From Craspedostauros australis (taxonomy: Eukaryota > Bacillariophyta > Bacillariophyceae > Mastogloiales > Achnanthaceae): a DNA stretch of 64,000 nt. The DNA is taken from the NCBI GenBank assembly GCA_026770025.1, contig JAMXDE010000009.1:2021001-2085000 (forward strand), written 5' to 3'. The notes beneath the pieces are model-generated. The model was not told the origin of the DNA and ran no database searches. It saw only the letters and a program-made list of their open reading frames with translations. Of this stretch, positions 32,701 through 44,370 are shown piece by piece; position 1 is the stretch's first letter, and every line of letters starts with the position of its first letter. The translations under genes and the position numbers were made by a program.

Positions 32701-34286
32701 ACGACTTCATCAGCACCATTCCCACGGAGATCGGCAGGCTGTCCAACCTTGAGGAACTTGTGCTAGCGGAGAATATCATCTACGGTGAAATTCCGACAGA
32801 ATTGTCCTCCATGCCGAATCTGGAGGTCCTGTCCGTATACCGCTCAAGCAAGTCAGGGCCGCGCTTGACAGGCAGCCTTCCACCCTTGGATCGGTTGCCC
32901 AAGCTGACGCACGCGTTGCTGCATGGCAACGAACTTCGCGGAAGGCTCCCCGACAACTTCCTGGCTGGTTCGCTGTCCGTCGAGGAGGTTCATCTGCAAT
33001 CCAACATGCTGACGGGACCAATCCCTCCCATCCTCGACAACGTCCCGTCGCTCTACCTCAACCTCCACGACAACAGGTTCCTCACATTGCCCGACGAGTA
33101 CTGCACGAAATACGATTGGATGGATGGCGCCGTCGGCGACTTCGGCTGTCGCGCCATTCTGTGTCCGCCCGGCGCCGCGAGCGCACTTGGTAAGTCTGTC
33201 AATGACACTCTGGTTTGCCAGAACTGCACCGATCCAAGCCTCGTTCCCTTCTTCGGAAGCACATCGTGCACAGGGCCGCCGGACACCAGATCCATCCTCG
33301 AGGGTTTCTACCACGATATGAACGGCGATAAGTGGCTGCGATCCGACTTTTGGAAGAGCAACGTGGGCGTTTGCGATTGGTACGGCGTGGCCTGCATCAA
33401 CGGTGACGTCGTTTCGATCAACCTCGCCTCGAACAACTTGAAGGGCCTTCCATCTCCCGAGCTGTTCGATCTGCCACAGCTGAAGATTCTGTGGTTGAAC
33501 TCCAATCCAATCACCTTCAGTTTTGAGAACATCGGAAGCGCGAGGAAGCTTGAAGACATCCGCTTGGACAACACGCAGCTGCACTCGATGCACGGCATCG
33601 GGGCTGGTGAGTCGCTTGTCAACATCGACGTCAGCTTCACCTCCATCCGTGGCAGCTTCCCGAACGAGCTTCTCGGTCTGACGAATCTACGCACGTTGGC
33701 CATGCGCAACAACGCTCTGTCAGGATCATTGCCAGCCGATATGTCTGATCTTCGGTACCTGATATCCATGTCGTTGGACTCGAACAAGCTGACAGGCACC
33801 CTGCCTGCCTTCGACAATCTGCACTTCCTAAGAGAGATCCGTCTGCACAACAACCTGCTGACGGGTGACATTTCCAAGAGGTTCTTGCACAAATTGAATC
33901 ACGGGGATTCGATCGTCGCCAACCTCGCCAGCAACCGGCTGACCGGCGTCATCCCAGAGGAACTCGCACGCTTCGACAACCTGTCGCTGTACCTTCGCGA
34001 CAACAAGATTCTGGGCATCCCGCTGAGCGTCTGCGAGAAGAGCCAATGGCTGGGCGGATCCGTCGGACAGGTCGGCTGCGATGCCATCCTGTGCCCGCCA
34101 GGCAGGGGGAATCAGTACGGCCGCGAAACTGACAACGTGGCGTGCGGGAAGTGCTCCTCCGCGCGGTACTACGGGTCGACGGACTGCTACTTCGACGCAT
34201 CCGCCGCACCAGCAGGACTGTCAGCCCGATTCGGAATGGCTCTGGGGTGTGTGGTTTCCATGCTGATGATCTGCGCTTTCGCTTAG
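26780..34286 (+). CDS. Giant LRR surface protein with six tandem modules
   Basis: Exon 1 is 26780-30955 and exon 2 is 31293-34286, joined in phase 0 across a 337-nt GTACGT...ACAG intron; LKHLQ joins VLDLKGN and keeps the LRR register. The product is about 2389 residues. After an acidic N-terminus and an Ala/Thr repeat, a hydrophobic stretch at about 101-120 acts as signal anchor, or as a cleaved signal if translation begins at the ATG at 27041. Six modules follow (about 134-526, 553-938, 944-1314, 1321-1682, 1685-2052, 2058-2357). Each opens with an LRR N-cap (FYxxxxGxxW...CxWxGxxC), carries about ten plant-type LRRs (GxIPxxL), and closes with a cap holding CxAILCPPGT and CxxC. A hydrophobic C-tail after DASAAPAG suggests a GPI anchor. 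No kinase is present. Probably extracellular recognition or adhesion. Confidence 0.85.
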
Positions 34287-35289
34287 ATCTACAGTGCATT
34301 GCATGCCTACGGGTATCCATGGAAAGGTCGCCGTCATGGGATTGCCTGCGATTTGTCCAGGATCGAGACGAGGATTCCACAAGTGCGAGTACGTACGAAC
34401 GACATGAGGATCAATCATACGTATCCTCTTTGAGTGTGTAGATTAGGACGCGGCAAGCACCCATCGTGTAAGGTGCAATTAGTGCCCACATTTTGAAATC
34501 CACTCGCGCCTCTTACGAAAAGTAGTACCAGCGCGCACTCACTTCAGCCTGAGGGTACACGCATAATCTATAAAGCAACAGCATTGCACATATACGCATG
34601 ACTCGCAGAGTGCTCCGATGAAAATGTGTGCGCTCCGGAGAGAGATCTGCTGATTGACGATGATGCTGGTTTGCTTTGATGCCAATGGCGGAGAGTTGCG
34701 CTGTGGGTGAAGATCGTCCAGCACGAGGAGCCGCACGCACACGACCAAACGGAATGTAACCATAACAGACCTGTGACTGAAACTTATACGGGTTTAAAAT
34801 GACTTCAATTTTGGAATTTCGTCGAACTCCTCTCGATTTGACAAAGCGCAACAAGAAGAACACCAACAGCACGAACAAAACCTGCGTGGCATCGGTTCCG
34901 CGACTGTTGGTGGCAAGTGGTTGCGTTGGGCGTTGACGATCATTGATTGCGAAAACCTGAGGAAGCGCATCGGTGACGAGGCCTTGGTGTGGAGTCTGTT
35001 GGTTGTAAGACGAAGAAGAACGACAAGAAGAAGGAGACGGCACCAGGACAGAGAACGGAGCAACGGCAGTCGCAGAGAGCGACAAGGAGATAAAGATAGA
35101 TTGTCGTAGAGTAGAGTAGGGCAGAGTAGAGGAGGGCAGAGTGGAGAGGAGAGCAGAGTAGATTCTCCACAGACTCTATTGAAGAGTGCAGCATTGCCAC
35201 TCAGCAAGATATTAAACGAGTGAATCGGATTGGGAGGAGGATATCATCCATCCATCAAAGCAGCAGCAGCAGCAGCAAGGATTGTCACG
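34287..35289. other. Intergenic stretch upstream of the formin gene
   Basis: No domain-bearing frame. A purine-rich AGAGTAG minisatellite lies at about 35107-35160, about 130 bp before the formin start codon, and a short CAG run at about 35259-35276. A 190-codon minus frame (34513-35085) is not supported. Confidence 0.5.
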
Positions 35290-38200
35290 ATGGACAGCGG
35301 TCACCACGAGGTTCCGACGGCCTTTGCGGAGAACGGCCATGGCCACGGACCGCAGCATCGCTTCGGCGGCCTTGACCTGAATCTCGACTCCGCCTTGGAC
35401 TTTGGCAGCAGTCTCAGCAGCAACCTCGCCAGCAAGATTGGCAATGCCCCATCGCTGCCACAGAAGGAGCGACTCGCGGCGGCCGCCAGCTGGGCATCGG
35501 AATGGATCCAGCAGCACTCGCGAACCAGACCACGGCTGCGCAAGGATCATCCCAATGCTGGCCGAACGGCCTACTCGCGACAGCGCGCCGTGCCGCAGAA
35601 CATCGATCTGATCTACGTCACGGACCGTCTCATCTCCGCATCGGCGCCATCCAAGCCCTTGCATGCGACGTATCACGACACGGGACGCGATGGCGAAGAC
35701 AGCGAGCACGAATTGAAGCCGGCCCAGTTCGCTTCGATGGCCATGCACGTTGCCGCAACCAGTCGGCCCATCGTCATGTCGTCTTCCGCGCCGAAGGCGG
35801 ACCGACGATCGGTGCAGGATACGGAACGAGCAACGGCAGACCCACCATCTGCGGAAGGTACAACGCCAGCGACTCAAACAGCGACAGAGCCGATCATGGA
35901 GAATCCTCAGGAGGGTGGTGACGATCATTCCGTGCAAGAACGACCAGCAACACACCATTCAGCGCAAGCCGAAGGATCATCTTGCGATGCATCATCTCAT
36001 GATAAGGACGAAACGAAGGGACCGTCAGATCCTGTTTTCATCCCCGTGGCGATGCCATTGCCAGCGCTACCAAACGAAACCATAGAGCGCGGTTTCTCGA
36101 TGCAGATTCAAGCAGAGGCCATCAAGCTACCTTTGCCTGTCACACCAGATTCATCTATGATAGAAGACGATAACTCGAAGGAAGCATCTGCGACACCTTC
36201 GACCTCGCAGCCGGACAGTTCACCGTCACTCTCAGGCATCGAGATCGTGTCCAGCGTTCCAAGCAACGACGTTGAAAGTGATTGCGCCAACAGTCAAGCC
36301 GTCTCCAACAACTCGGAAGATGCAAGTCCAGTTCCAGCGCCTTTGCAAACGGATGTGTCCACATCATCCCGATCCAAATCCACCGAGTCGTCCAACAACA
36401 TGGAAAACAGCGCACAACAAATCATGGATGCGCCAACCAGTCCAGCGCCCCCGATGCAACATATGGCCAAATATCCTCCCGCACATCAGGATTTTGCTTT
36501 GGACGATCTGCTTGAAACTGCGAAGGCAACGTCTTTGCCAACGACGCATGGCCGTCAAAATGAAGCAGCCATGTATCCTCCTCAAACTGATCAGCATGCA
36601 ACAGCGTGCGAGGATCAGCTCAGACTGGCAAAGGAAGCTGCCTTGCCAGCGCTGCATGAGTCAAGTCATCATGGCAGCAGCAAAGCAGCGGAAGGAGGAC
36701 AACCGCAACAAGAGAATGGAAACGAAATCCAACCCTCATCATCTGCTACCATCGATTCTATCAAGTCGCAACCACCGACGCCGTCGCAGCCTTCCCATAT
36801 CACAGACCCCAAAGATCAGAACTCCTCCACCGCAAAGAAGCCACGGCCCAACACCAGCACACCTTCTGCTCTGCCGCATAGAATATTCAATTCAGCAGCC
36901 AACATGTCGTCATTTCTGGAGCAGCAGCATGGTCTGGGACATTTCATGGCACTTGGACTCACGAACGACCCTCCGGATGACAGATTCCTCACCATCTGGC
37001 GTCGGCAGGTCGTGCACGTCGGGTGGGCATCGCCATGTCCGGAGCGCAGCGAGATACCCACCATCCCGCACCTCCTCAAGATCTGCTGGATGATCCACGC
37101 CTACCTATCGTCCAACCGCAACAACGTCATGACGATCTACTGCGCGAACGGAAAGACACGAACGTCCATCGTCCTCGGCTGCTACCTCAAATTCTGCGGA
37201 CGCATGCAAACAACGATGGATGGATTCATCCATTCGTTGCGACAGCGTGGAGTCGAGGATCCGGTCCATCGCGTCGTTCCTCACCTGCCGCCATCGTTGC
37301 TGCTCTTCATGCAGCACTTTGACGAAACCATCAACATGGGTTGCGTCCTCAACCGCAAACCGCTCCTCCTGCGGGCCATTGCCATCCAGGGCGTTCCCGT
37401 GGAAGACAAGCCGTGCTTGGATATTTGGGATTCGTCGCAAGATGATGCGCAACCAGGCAAGCACGTCTACTCGTCGCATCCAGAAATGTGGACCAAAGCA
37501 GATGCCGATTCATCCAATGCAAACGAACCCGCGACGGATCAAAATGAGGGTAGCAATGACAAAGCTCGTGCAAATACAAACGGAATTACAAGCATAGATG
37601 TCAAAAACAATGCCAATATCAGCAGCAGCAACACCAGCAACAAGCCAAAGCGAACGGAACCCACATCACAGTGGGCCGACGAAGAAGGGTTCTACAAAGT
37701 CAACAAGGTGGTGGAAGGCGATTTTGTACTTTTGTGCCGCTTCGGTGGCGACTACGCCAAGGAAACGACCATCCACGACCCCAGCAAGATCCTCTTCCGG
37801 TACGCATCGACCACTGCCTACCTGGCTGGCGGCGGCCCGCTCGAGCTGTCATCGCAGCATGTGGATTTGATGAAACGCTATCGAACGTCCCTCCAAAACG
37901 ATGACTTCCTCATCACCTTCCTGTGGGAAGCCCATTGGGAGACGAAGTTGAATCACAACAACGACATTTCCGATGCACTGCAGCAGCGATTGCGAACCGA
38001 TTCCGATCGACTTCTGCCCACCGCAGGTTCTCGCGTCTTTGATCGCGATGATCCCAGAACGATCGAGGAAGGTTGGAAGTTGATCTTCCGCCATCACTGC
38101 GCTCGTCCCGAGACCATCGATCATGCTCGATTTGTGCGGTACTGTCCTCGCTACGCCAGCTGTCCCAAGCAAGTCTTATCCATCTGTTTGCAGCTGGCCA

Positions 38201-41200
38201 ACTTTGACCTCGAGCTGGCTTCGCGTGCCCTGCAGTCGCAGAACTGGCGCGTCTTTGATTGGAATTCAATGACCAGCACGAGAGCGTCGTTGACTCAAGG
38301 AGGTGATCAAATCGCCGACCACGATGCAAGGAACGAAGAGAAAGACGCTGCGCCATTTGATAATGATCGCGAAGGTGGCAAACCAACCGCCGACCCTACC
38401 GCAAACGGCAACACCACTCAAGACGATGATCAGGCCAAGCCAGCCAGTCAGCCAATGAACGATGACATCTTCGCACTGCTGGATCAGGTCAATGCAGAGC
38501 TCGGCATTGATGGTGGCCATAGCCAAAGTGGGGAGGCCGCAGTAGAAGATACAGCAACCTCCAGCGCAGCAGGGTCAAAATCTCTCACAATTCGTGATCA
38601 ACATAATGACGTACAGCGGTTTACGTTGTGCCTCCCGCCGATGCACTATCCCCAGGCAGGTGATATCGTTGGCGCCTTCGGGCCATACCACAAACAGATG
38701 CAGCGGCCAGAATATGACAACCTTCAAATTGACAATGGGGACGCTCATGATCAGCCGCAGCTCCCGTTCTTTTCGAGACGACACCCCAACATGTTCCCTG
38801 CGATTTACCTGCAGCAACCAGACTCTCAGGAACGCACAGATCCCGACCTTAACAACCACATCCCGCGGTACAACGCAGACGAAGAAACCGCGATTGACAT
38901 CTTCATGAAGATCAATCACACGGGAGTATCCTTCGACGAAATCCGCGACATGATCCAGGAATCGCGCAAGTGGACTGGGTATGACATACTCGAACCCGAT
39001 CCAATGGAAGAAGAGGAGGAGGGAGAAGCCGACCCGACCGAGGAGGAAGCAACCGGCAACGCAGCGAAGTCTGCAAACAGCATGAACAAGGAGGCCAAGA
39101 AAAGTCAGCAAAAGAAATGGGAAGATGCCAAGAAAGCAGAAGCGAAAGAAAAGGAAGAGAAAAAGAAGCAGGAGGCAGATGCGAAGCAAAAGAAGGAGGC
39201 AGAGGAGAAAGCCAAGGCTAAGCCAGCCGAGGAAGGAGAGAAGAAAGAAGGAGAAGGCGAGGACGAGAAAAGTGCAACCGGTGACGATGTGCCGCTCAAG
39301 GACGATCCAGAATATGCCAAGTACTTCAAGATGCTCAAGATGGGAATGCAAAAGGAGCAAGTTATGCATGCCTTCCAACGAGACGGCAAGGATCCAAAAG
39401 TGCTGGATATGGATCCAAACAAAAGCCTCAAGTCTCAGCTGCCGAAGGATGACGTTCCAATCAAGGACGACCCCGATTACGAGAAGTACTTCAAGATGCT
39501 CAAGATGGGATTGCCGATCGGAGCAGTCAAGAATGCGCTCTCGCGAGACGGCAAAGACCCAAGCGTCATGGACCTTGACCCGAACAAGAGTCTGAAATCC
39601 CAACGCAAGCCAGCGGCTGCCACCGGCGGTGACGATGAAGATGACGGCCCCGCTCTCAAGGATGATCCAGAATATGCGAAGTACTTCAAGATGCTTGGCA
39701 TGGGCCTTCCGAAGGGCGCCGTTCAGAACGCCCTCACCAGAGACGGCAAGGACCCTTCCATCATGGATCTGGATCCCAACAAGAGCGTCAAATCGCAGCT
39801 CAAGAAGGACGACGAAGCAGACACGGGGCCACCTCTGAAGGATGACCCAGAATACGCCAAATACTTCAAGATGCTTGGCATGGGCCTTCCGAAGGGTGCC
39901 GTTCAGAACGCCCTCACTAGAGACGGCAAAGATCCTTCCATCATGGACCTGGATCCCAACAAGAGCGTCAAATCCCAGATGGGTGGAAGCGAAGAAAAGG
40001 ACACTGGCATCCCCCTCAAGGACGACCCCGACTACACCAAGTACTTCAAGATGCTCACCATGGGACTGCCCATGGGCGCGGTGAAGAATGCGCTGGAACG
40101 AGATGGCAAGAATGCTGCCGTCATGGATATGGATCCGAGCAAATCGGTCGCGTTCCAGCTCGCGAAGAAGGGATCAGGCGCGGCAAAGAAACCCTCGAAG
40201 AAGAAGAAACGGGTGCGACGTAAGAAGATCTACTGGACGCCAATCGACGAGAACAAGATCGAGGAGGATTCCATGTGGAATATCGTGCGTGGCAAATTCC
40301 GCATGAACGAGCTGTCGTACGATGCGAAGGAGTTCGAGGATCTGTTCACCGAGTCCGCCGATCCCGGACAAAAGAAGAAGAAGAAAGCCAGCAGCTCCTC
40401 CGCCAAGAAGAGCGTCCAGGTGATTGATGGCAAGCGCTCGATGAACGGTGGCATCATCCTTGCTCGATTGAAGATGGATTACACGAAGATATCGCAAATC
40501 GTGGACAAGATGTACGTATGGATTGGCAACGTTGTATGGTTTGCATTTCGTCGCTTCAAGCACCATTCATGCAACAACATCTCTGCAACAACACCAAGCA
40601 ACACAAACCTGACCACTCTCGTTCCCACTTCACGTGCATGTGCTACTTCACCGAATACTTCCACTCATCAATTTTTCGCGCCGGCTGACGCGAAACATGC
40701 CATGCATGGTCTCCTGTTTCGATCCTTCATCTCTCTCTCTCACACACACGGCCGACTTGTTACACTTGTTCAGGGAGCACGGCAAGTTCGATGCGACCCA
40801 ACTCAAAGCACTCAAGGAATTCCTCGCAGATGCAGACGAACGCCGTGGGCTGGTGGCGTACATGAAGAAGGGCGATTCATCTGAAGAAGCAAAGGCAAAG
40901 GCGATGGCCGATCTCAGCGAGGCTGAGAAGTACATGGTGACCATGATGGTGGTGAAGGACCCAGGGAAGAAGTTCGATGCCATGCTCTTCAGGACCATCT
41001 TCAAATCGAGGTTCGAGGAGATGAAGACTGACATCAAGACGCTCAATCAGGCCTGTGACGAGGTGCGATCCTCGCAACGGCTGAGGAAACTGATGGCCAT
41101 GATCCTCACTGTTGTGAATGAAATCAACACTGGTGGTGAAGGAAAGATGGCCATCGGTTTCACGTTGGATGCGCTACTCAAGCTCAACGAGGCAAAGGCA

Positions 41201-44200
41201 TTTGACAAGAAGACCAGCGTCTTGCACTACCTCGCAAAGCTTGTGAAGAAGAATGACATCGAGCTCTTGCGCTTCGACTCAGATTTGAAGAACGTCATCG
41301 CAGCCGAGAACGTGGTGATGGATGGACTGAGCGCTGATGTCAAGCTGTTGCTAGAAGATCTCGGTCCTGTGCACGAAACGGTCAAGGAGGAGGCAGACCG
41401 GCTGGAAAAGACTGGCGAACTGCGTCCGATGTCACTAGGCGAGCTCAAGGAACAAGTGACTGTCGTCCAGAACGTGGAGGGCGTGCAGCAATTCAACAAG
41501 GTCGATCACAAGTCGGGTCGTACCTCCATGGAACGGTTCACGGTCAACGCACAGACAGCTGCGGAACAAGCAGCTGACTCGATCCAGAAGGTCAAGAAGA
41601 AGTATCAGAAGTTGCTGGGATACTTTGGTGAAGACGACAAGATGCCATCAACAGACTTCTTCGGCACACTGAGGAGATTCATGACCGCATGGCAACAGGC
41701 GATCGAACAAGTCGAAGCGATTGAGAAAGCAGCTGTAAGTTTTGGTCGGGGTGCATTGGATACATTGGATGGACTCTTGTTGATTTGGATGCGTGCGTAG
41801 ATGTGCATTGGACTTGTGCTTGCGCCTTCATATTTGGATAGCTCCAGGGAGCATGTTGAATACAGTCACGGGACATGGGAAGTGTGCCAAGTTGAAGATT
41901 TATGCACATTACGGCTGAACACCCACCAACTCACCCAATTTTGACCAACTAATCACGCGCACATATGTGCACCTCGCTGCATGCCTTTCTTTACTGCACC
42001 GAATTGCAGGCCAAGGAGAAGAAGAAAGCTGAGAAACGAGCTGCCAAAGAGGCTGCGAAAGCGGCGAAAGCTGCAGGCAAGGGAACGAAACCAGACAAGG
42101 CGTCCACGGCGAAAAGTGCACCGATGGATCCCAAAGCTGCGCTCGCTGCAGCCATCGTCGCAAAGGGCAAGGGCGGCGGGCCATCAGATAAGAAGCAGGC
42201 GGCCGCCAAGCCCCAGGGAATCGGTGCTCTTGCCGCAGCCGCCGCTCTCAAGAAGAAACCAAAGAGAGATGAGAAGGCAATAGGCGACTCGAAACCACAA
42301 GGTATTGGTGCTCTCGCGGCCGCAGCTGCACTCAAGAAGAGTTCGAGCAAAGGCAGCGACAAACCCAAGGAGCGCTCACGATCTGCGCTGGAGGATGCGT
42401 TGATTGGACACAAGGCAGCAGATGAACCAACTGGCATCGCAGCATTCGCGTCGGCTGCCGCCGTTCTCAAGGCAAAGAGCACCCAGTACGATGAAAAGGG
42501 CGAGCTCATTTCCAACCGCGACGACGAGAACGTGTCGGAAAGCGTGAAATCCTTCGCAGCCAAGGCAGCGGCGTACAGGAAGAAACGTGGAAAGAAGGAC
42601 GACAAGGATGGCGACACGGGCAGCAGCAGGCATAGCCGAACAGCGTTTGACTTGGATGATGACATGCCAGATTCTCAGCACAAGAACCTTAGGTTTGCTG
42701 GATCCATGCATGGCACGCCAGGCAGAAGAAATGAAGCACCTGGTACGTCGAATGCAGATCACGCCGCCAATACAGCAGAATCCAAATCGACCCCATCCCT
42801 GTCAACGCCGTCCCGAAACAGAGACGACGATGGCGCCCGACAAGGCACGCCAGAGGGATCGAAATTCCTATCATCCGCGGCGCGATACCGTCGTAAGAAG
42901 TCGCAGCGAAAGCTCAGCGTCGGAGGCGATGGAATTGGCAACGACGATGTCGCCAACGCTGCAAAGGAGGCAACCAAACAGCAGCAGCAGCAAATCGACG
43001 AGGCTCATGCTGGTGGCAAGTCAAATGCAAAGGCTCCGGGTGCGCCTGCAGCTCTGACAGAGGCAGTCAGCTCACCCAAAATGACTGTCGATGAACCCAT
43101 CTCAGAGCTGATTTCACCGCTGAGATCACCTTCGCGCGCTGTCGAGTCCAGGAAACTGGCCGGCTCATCAAACGCCTCCCAGAATGGGAACGGAGCTATC
43201 ATCGCCAATAGTCCGGTGGATGGACTCGCCAGCCTTCCAACTCTGCAGAAGCCGAGCAAGGGAGGTCTCGATTTTCCCGTCCAATCAGCAAAGAGCAAGA
43301 AGGGACCTTCGCTTTCCTCCTTCCTTGCGCAAAATTCCAGGCCGAGGCACAAGAGTTCCGGTGGTTCCAACGAATCGCCCACCTCAGCCAATGGTCAAGA
43401 ACCTGGACCGCGGCCCAAACCCCTCGCGGTCTTCTTGAACCAAGCGCAGGATGTCGACGACGATGCGTCGTTGGTGTCGTACGATCCGAGATTCAAGAAT
43501 TTCGATGATTCTTCAGTCGCCAACTTTACCGTATCCACGGAGACGGACGAAAACCGAGGAAAGGCCGGTGGTCAGAATTCATCGGCGTGGAAGCAGGGCG
43601 ATACGATCGCCAACTGGAGCACCTGGGCTACGCAGCTGGTCAACGATTCCGACACTCAAAGCGTTGCCAACTTCGAGGCAGGCCGAGACCTTGCCGACCC
43701 CAACGACTTCGATGACGATTCGACGATTGCCACAACGACGACCTACATGGACGACATGAACATGGACGGCGAAAGCAGCTACAATTACCGCCAAACGCAG
43801 TATCAATACAGCGGGCAGAATGAGTATGCTGGCCAACAGAGTGTTGGGATTTCCGACTATTTCCAACCACAGCCACTGCCTCCAAGCAACGACGATCCGT
43901 ACGCCTACGACGATGGCAGGAACAGCGAACCAACGACACCATCGGGAAACATCCACAAGATTGCGAAGTCCATCTTGCAGGATGACACATCCTCACAGGG
44001 AAGCGGACCACCGATCGTCACACCTGCCAAGGTCGCAGCGTCCATCCTGTTCACCGATTCCCCAGCCAGCTCCACAGGTTACGCGCCTGGGCAGGAAGAC
44101 CTCGCGGGAGCATACCAAGGCGACGAAGAACAGGAACAATACACATCGATGGAAGCCGCGGCTGTTTATTACGGAGACGCCGGGTTGGACGCCGGACTTT

Positions 44201-44370
44201 CGTTTGGCGCGCCCGCAAATCCTGGCCTCGACGATGGTCTCATGGCGTTCGGTGAAACGACCGACATGGACGCCGTCGGCGCGGGAATTGACATGCCGTC
44301 CTTGGCGGATGCCTCGTCATCCCAGCACCAAGGGGGCGACAAGAAGAAGAGCTGGCTTCCTTGGGGATAG
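35290..44370 (+). CDS. PTEN-FH2 formin with five YFKML repeats
   Basis: Exons 35290-40511, 40774-41734 and 42010-44370 join without frame error into about 2847 residues; introns are 262 nt (GTACGT) and 275 nt (GTAAGT). After a long disordered N-terminus, a PTEN-like phosphatase fold begins near residue 530 with the CX5R loop CANGKTR (Cys618), followed by a C2-like part near 797-890. A charged Lys/Glu-rich region precedes five tandem repeats (about 1334-1627), each with DDPxYxKYFKML, MGLP and RDGKDPxxMDxDPxKS. The FH2 domain follows (about 1644-2060): IYWTPI, MEHGKFDATQLKALKEFL and the signature NTGGEGKMAIGFTLDALLKL are clear. The tail has PQGIGALAAAAALKK repeats and low complexity. FH2 nucleates and processively elongates actin. 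No polyproline FH1 is seen. PTEN-formin fusions are known from plant class II formins and some protists. Confidence 0.88.

Noticed and set aside
34513-35085. Minus-strand frame of 190 codons with a hydrophobic stretch
   Set aside because: No start context, domain or neighbouring exon supports it, and the hydrophobic stretch is isolated.
38575-39603. Minus-strand frame of 342 codons, Leu/Phe-rich
   Set aside because: Antisense to the Lys/Glu-rich and YFKML parts of the formin; the apparent membrane segments are the complement of Lys codons.
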